Of a stretch of 64,000 nucleotides of DNA, positions 61,090 to 64,000 are shown piece by piece. Each line of letters starts with the position of its first letter. The first letter of the stretch is position 1. The notes under the pieces were generated by a model that was given only the letters and a program-made list of their open reading frames with translations, made no database searches and was not told the origin of the DNA. Source of the stretch: Chitinophagales bacterium. Its GTDB lineage: Bacteria > Bacteroidota > Bacteroidia > Chitinophagales > Saprospiraceae. Location: contig JAFLBP010000002.1 in the NCBI GenBank assembly GCA_017303875.1, forward strand, positions 124,001-188,000. Reading direction: 5' to 3'. A program made the translations under genes and the position numbers.

Positions 61090-61911
61090 ATGCAATTCGT
61101 AGATATAAAAAATGATATAGCCTTCAGGAAGATTTTCGGCAATGAAACCAAGAAAATCATCCTCATTTCTTTCCTCAACGCAATTATGAAGTTGAAGGAT
61201 AGTCGTGCGATTGCGGATGTAGAAATTCTCAACCCGTATCAGCTACCGATTATCAAAAACCTGAAAGCTTCTATCATTGATATAAAAGCACGGGACAAAA
61301 AAGGCAAAACCTACATCATTGAAATGCAGGTGGCCGAACCTGATGGCCTGGACAAGCGACTGCTGTATTATGCCGGTAAAGAGTATTCGCAGCAAATTGA
61401 AAGCGGCGAATATTATTCTGAGCTAAAACCGGTTGTTTTTATCGGCATTTTCGATTTCAGGTTTACTCAAGGGGATAAATACCTTTCGCATCACGCGGTT
61501 TGTGATGTTGAAAACGGCGAACGGATCATCAAGGATATGGATTTTTATTTTATCGAATTGCCGAAGTTTACCAAACCCCTGGAAGTACTTACGGAAATTA
61601 CAGACAAGTGGCTGTTTTTTATTAAAGAGGCTGAAAACCTGACGCTCATTCCTGAAAATATTGATGATGAGGGGCTAAAAGCTGCCTATCAGGATGCCAA
61701 TAAATTTTATTGGGGAAAAGAAGAGTTGGCTGCTTATGATTATGCGGCCATGCGTGAACAAGATGAAAGAGGCAAAGTAAGTCTGGCCGAAAAACGGGCT
61801 GCCCAAAATGAAAAAATTGAAATCGCCAGAAAAATGAAACAAAAAGGACTTTCCGACAAGGACATATCGGATTTTACAGGTCTGGCGGAGGAAGAAATCA
61901 ATCAACTATAG
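61090..61911 (+). CDS. Rpn family nuclease / PD-(D/E)XK transposase-like
   Basis: A 273-residue protein. VDIKNDIAFRKIFGNETKKI is the family's opening; ASIIDIKARDKKGKTYIIEMQ gives the active-site D..E-x-Q of the PD-(D/E)XK fold. SEKRAAQN-type LAEKRAAQNEKIEIARKM and DKDISDFTGLAEEEIN form the C-terminal tail. Rpn proteins promote RecA-independent recombination and resemble transposases but have no known terminal repeats. It starts a run of three same-strand genes. Confidence 0.92.
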   Translation: MQFVDIKNDIAFRKIFGNETKKIILISFLNAIMKLKDSRAIADVEILNPYQLPIIKNLKASIIDIKARDKKGKTYIIEMQVAEPDGLDKRLLYYAGKEYSQQIESGEYYSELKPVVFIGIFDFRFTQGDKYLSHHAVCDVENGERIIKDMDFYFIELPKFTKPLEVLTEITDKWLFFIKEAENLTLIPENIDDEGLKAAYQDANKFYWGKEELAAYDYAAMREQDERGKVSLAEKRAAQNEKIEIARKMKQKGLSDKDISDFTGLAEEEINQL

Positions 61912-61914
61912 CTT

Positions 61915-62454
61915 ATGAAACCCGACTTCAAACAAGTCCTCTGGGAAAACTTTGCCGCATCCATTGATATGCTCAAAGATGTAATTCAGATTTGTCCGGA
62001 TGATTTATGGGAAAAGGACCGGCAATTCTTCTATATGGCTTATCACACGGTCATATTTATGGATTATTACCTGACTTACCCGGTAACCGATTTTGAGCCA
62101 CAACTGCCTTACACGCTGCTGCCCTTTGAAAACCTGCCGCCCGGCGCCATAGACGACGTGATCCCAAACCGGCATTACCAGCAGTCTGAAATGCTTGATT
62201 ACATCGCGCATATCCGAAATAAATGCGCGGCATTGATCGGGCCGGGTTCCACACAAAATCTGGAGGAACAGTGGATAGAACCCTCCGCCATTGAACTACA
62301 CGGCCTGTGCCCTTCCCTGGTAGAGGAGTATACCATTCTGGAAATCCTGTTTTATAATTTCAGGCATGTGCAACACCATGTCGGGCAATTGAACCTCCTC
62401 CTGAGAACCAAAGCCGGGAGGGCGGCAGATTGGATTGCGCGGGCGGGTGAGTGA
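61915..62454 (+). CDS. DinB family protein
   Basis: A 179-residue four-helix metal-binding protein. His in MAYHTVIFMDYYL and the pair in FRHVQHHVGQLN supply the usual triad; WIARAG ends it. The family includes damage-induced proteins and thiol-dependent enzymes. It starts 3 bases after the Rpn stop, so it shares a transcript. Confidence 0.87.
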   Translation: MKPDFKQVLWENFAASIDMLKDVIQICPDDLWEKDRQFFYMAYHTVIFMDYYLTYPVTDFEPQLPYTLLPFENLPPGAIDDVIPNRHYQQSEMLDYIAHIRNKCAALIGPGSTQNLEEQWIEPSAIELHGLCPSLVEEYTILEILFYNFRHVQHHVGQLNLLLRTKAGRAADWIARAGE

Positions 62455-62550
62455 GGTGGTTTTGTATAACATTTACAAGGGATGTATGATCAAATTCAAT
62501 GATAATACCTGCCAAGTTGGGAATTTTCTTCATTTTCAGGCAAATAAACA

Positions 62551-62579
62551 TTGAGGTATCTTGTAAAAGCATAACTTTG
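62551..62579 (+). promoter_or_regulatory. Bacteroidota-type promoter of the ATPase gene
   Basis: TTG (62551-62553), 18 bases, then TAACTTTG (62572-62579), 35 bases before the ATG. Confidence 0.65.
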
Positions 62580-62614
62580 CAAATCGGGAATTGAAATCCC
62601 GATCTGCAAAAAAA

Positions 62615-63772
62615 ATGATTCCACGACAAGCATCAGGTAAGTTGCTCCAATTAGCACAGCAATTCAGGGCTGTGGCCATTTTAGGCCCACGACAAAGCGG
62701 TAAAACAACGCTTGCCAAGGCCTGTTTTCCCGAAAAACCTTATGTTTCCTTAGAGACACCCACGATGCGGCGTTTTGCGTTGGAGGATCCCGTCCAATTT
62801 CTCCGGCAATATCCGGATGGGGCAATATTCGACGAAATTCAACGTGCCCCGGAGTTGCTTTCGTGGTTGCAACAAGATTTGGACGAAACCCCCTCGGTAA
62901 GGGGAAAGTTTGTACTCACGGGATCCAACAACCTGCTTTTGCTCGAAAACATTACGCAGACCCTGGCCGGTCGGATCGCCCATATTGAATTGTTGCCCTT
63001 CTCCGTAGCTGAGTTACAGGCTTTGCCTGAAGCGTTGTCCGATATAAACACCTTACTTTGGAAAGGCGGCTACCCTCCGGTTCAGGCCGATGGGATAGGG
63101 CCAGAGGATTGGTTTTCAATGTACATCCGTACTTATGTCGAGCGCGATGTCAGACAAATCAAGAATATTGAAAACTTACTTTTATTTGAGCGTTTTTTAT
63201 CCCTCTGTGCGGGCCGTGTGGGGCAGGAAATCAACTACTCTGCACTGAGCAATGAACTGGGTGTTGATCGTAAAACCATCCAATCCTGGCTGGGTATTTT
63301 ACAGGCCAGTTACCTGGTTTACCTCTTACCACCTTTCTACAACAACTTTCAAAAGCGCGTACTCAAAACACCCAAGCTGTACTTTTTTGATACGGGGTTA
63401 GTTTGCGCGTTGTTGCAAATCAGTCAGCCAAACATGTTATCGCTCCACCCGTTTCGGGGAGCCTTGTTTGAGAATTTTATCGTCACGGAACTCATCAAAA
63501 ATCGCTTCAATCAGGGTAAGCGCTCCAATTTGTATTTCTGGCGTGAATCATCCGGCAATGAGTTAGATGTCATCCTGGATGAGGGCTTGCGCCAGTTTCC
63601 CATTGAAATCAAAAGCGGTCAGACCATTCAATCCGCGTGGACGAAGGGCATTTTATATTGGCAACAGCTGAGCGGTCAATCCGGCGGGCTTATCCTGCAC
63701 GGTGGCAACGAGAACCAGCGCCGCAGCGGTGGGATTGATTTCCTTTCCTGGGAAAAAGTGGCTGGACTGTAG
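62615..63772 (+). CDS. AAA_14/DUF4143 ATPase
   Basis: A 385-residue protein. Walker A GPRQSGKTT at 24-32, Walker B GAIFDEIQRAPEL near 74-86, FVLTGSNNLLLL sensor, then a DUF4143 domain (winged helix EINYSALSNELGVDRKTIQSWL and nuclease-like FWRESSGNELDVILDEG with PIEIKSG). Such two-domain ATPases are common accessory genes of unknown role. The ATG at 62615 is preferred over a TTG at 62591. Confidence 0.92.
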   Translation: MIPRQASGKLLQLAQQFRAVAILGPRQSGKTTLAKACFPEKPYVSLETPTMRRFALEDPVQFLRQYPDGAIFDEIQRAPELLSWLQQDLDETPSVRGKFVLTGSNNLLLLENITQTLAGRIAHIELLPFSVAELQALPEALSDINTLLWKGGYPPVQADGIGPEDWFSMYIRTYVERDVRQIKNIENLLLFERFLSLCAGRVGQEINYSALSNELGVDRKTIQSWLGILQASYLVYLLPPFYNNFQKRVLKTPKLYFFDTGLVCALLQISQPNMLSLHPFRGALFENFIVTELIKNRFNQGKRSNLYFWRESSGNELDVILDEGLRQFPIEIKSGQTIQSAWTKGILYWQQLSGQSGGLILHGGNENQRRSGGIDFLSWEKVAGL

Positions 63773-63869
63773 GCGATGACAAACTTTTGAGCGCACTAAT
63801 CCCTTTTCCTTAGCGCCAAAGCCAATACCGCGGCGGATTGGCTAACGCGGGCGGGTGGGTAATATGGCA

Positions 63870-63877
63870 TATCTTTG
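63870..63877 (+). promoter_or_regulatory. Putative -7 element (TATCTTTG)
   Basis: TATCTTTG, 22 bases before the ATG at 63900. No TTG at the usual distance. Confidence 0.5.
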
Positions 63878-63899
63878 CCGCAACTATTCAAGCAAGCGC

Positions 63900-64000
63900 A
63901 TGGAACCCAGCAACAGCATCCAGGAAATCGTGTTCAGGTTTATGAACCGATTCACTTTCGACCCTGAAGATTTAGACTATTCCCTGGTAGAAAAACACGC
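63900..64000 (+). CDS. Start of an unidentified gene (partial)
   Basis: ATG at 63900 opens a frame running off the window: NSIQEIVFRFMNRFTFDPED and LDYSLVEKH. Too short to identify. The promoter-like box just upstream supports a real gene. Confidence 0.45.
   Translation, partial: MEPSNSIQEIVFRFMNRFTFDPEDLDYSLVEKH

Overview
The window reads as a chromosomal segment of a Bacteroidota bacterium, probably a Saprospirales/Chitinophagales-like lineage. The evidence is a secreted M36 protease with a type IX secretion (Por) C-terminal domain, repeated Bacteroidota-type promoters (a TTTG element about 20 bases upstream of TAnnTTTG), few Shine-Dalgarno sequences and several TTG/GTG starts. No rRNA, tRNA, CRISPR array or recognisable IS transposase was seen.

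Region 1 (1-31 kb) is a large surface-polysaccharide locus, all on the + strand. An AT-rich front end (1-5.2 kb) holds the end of a CgeB-like glycosyltransferase, a Wzx-type flippase, a Wzy-type polymerase and two GT4 glycosyltransferases. It runs by overlapping start/stop codons into an aldo/keto reductase, an FkbM methyltransferase, a GMC oxidoreductase, a GT2 enzyme, a class I methyltransferase and an asparagine-synthase-like amidotransferase. After two small accessory genes (Uma2 nuclease fold, retropepsin-like protein) come WecB, a two-domain alcohol-dehydrogenase/Gfo-Idh-MocA protein, a heparinase II/III-like protein, a WbuB-like GT4, a second asparagine synthase, Gmd, GDP-fucose synthase and mannose-1-phosphate guanylyltransferase. 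A GT4, a GT2 and a membrane protein end the locus. The products imply UDP-ManNAc, GDP-mannose and GDP-L-fucose in an exported polymer or O-antigen.

Region 2 (31-47 kb) is mostly housekeeping and envelope: PRPP synthetase, the T9SS M36 protease, a membrane-anchored Ppx/GppA-like protein, an aminotransferase, an arginyl-transferase-like protein, PEP carboxylase, a DODA-type dioxygenase divergent from a Crp/Fnr regulator with an FNR-like palindrome between them, two tandem paralogous lipoproteins and a larger lipoprotein.

Region 3 (47-64 kb) mixes core genes (PagL-like deacylase, cytidylate kinase, porin-like protein, DUF1624 acyltransferase) with accessory genes that look like defence: an AT-rich AAA ATPase-TOPRIM fusion resembling OLD/PARIS proteins (48.4-50.4 kb) and a NACHT-like NTPase ending in pentapeptide repeats (56.8-59.7 kb). 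An Rpn-family nuclease, a DinB protein and an AAA_14/DUF4143 ATPase close the window.

The most distinctive overall signal is in the gaps between genes. Nearly every gap from 12 to 31 kb and again from 50 to 60.5 kb carries a palindromic or short-period repeat element: heptanucleotide arrays (GATGAGY, TGCGGAR, TGATAAC), long hairpins built from short recurring words (CACAGATGTTA, TCTGCGCGATC, TTTGCGTGAA), and inverted pairs that bracket genes. A four-helix-bundle (S23/IVP) gene sits exactly between two heptamer arrays. These elements may be non-autonomous mobile palindromes or recombination sites, and they are the best candidate here for something undescribed.
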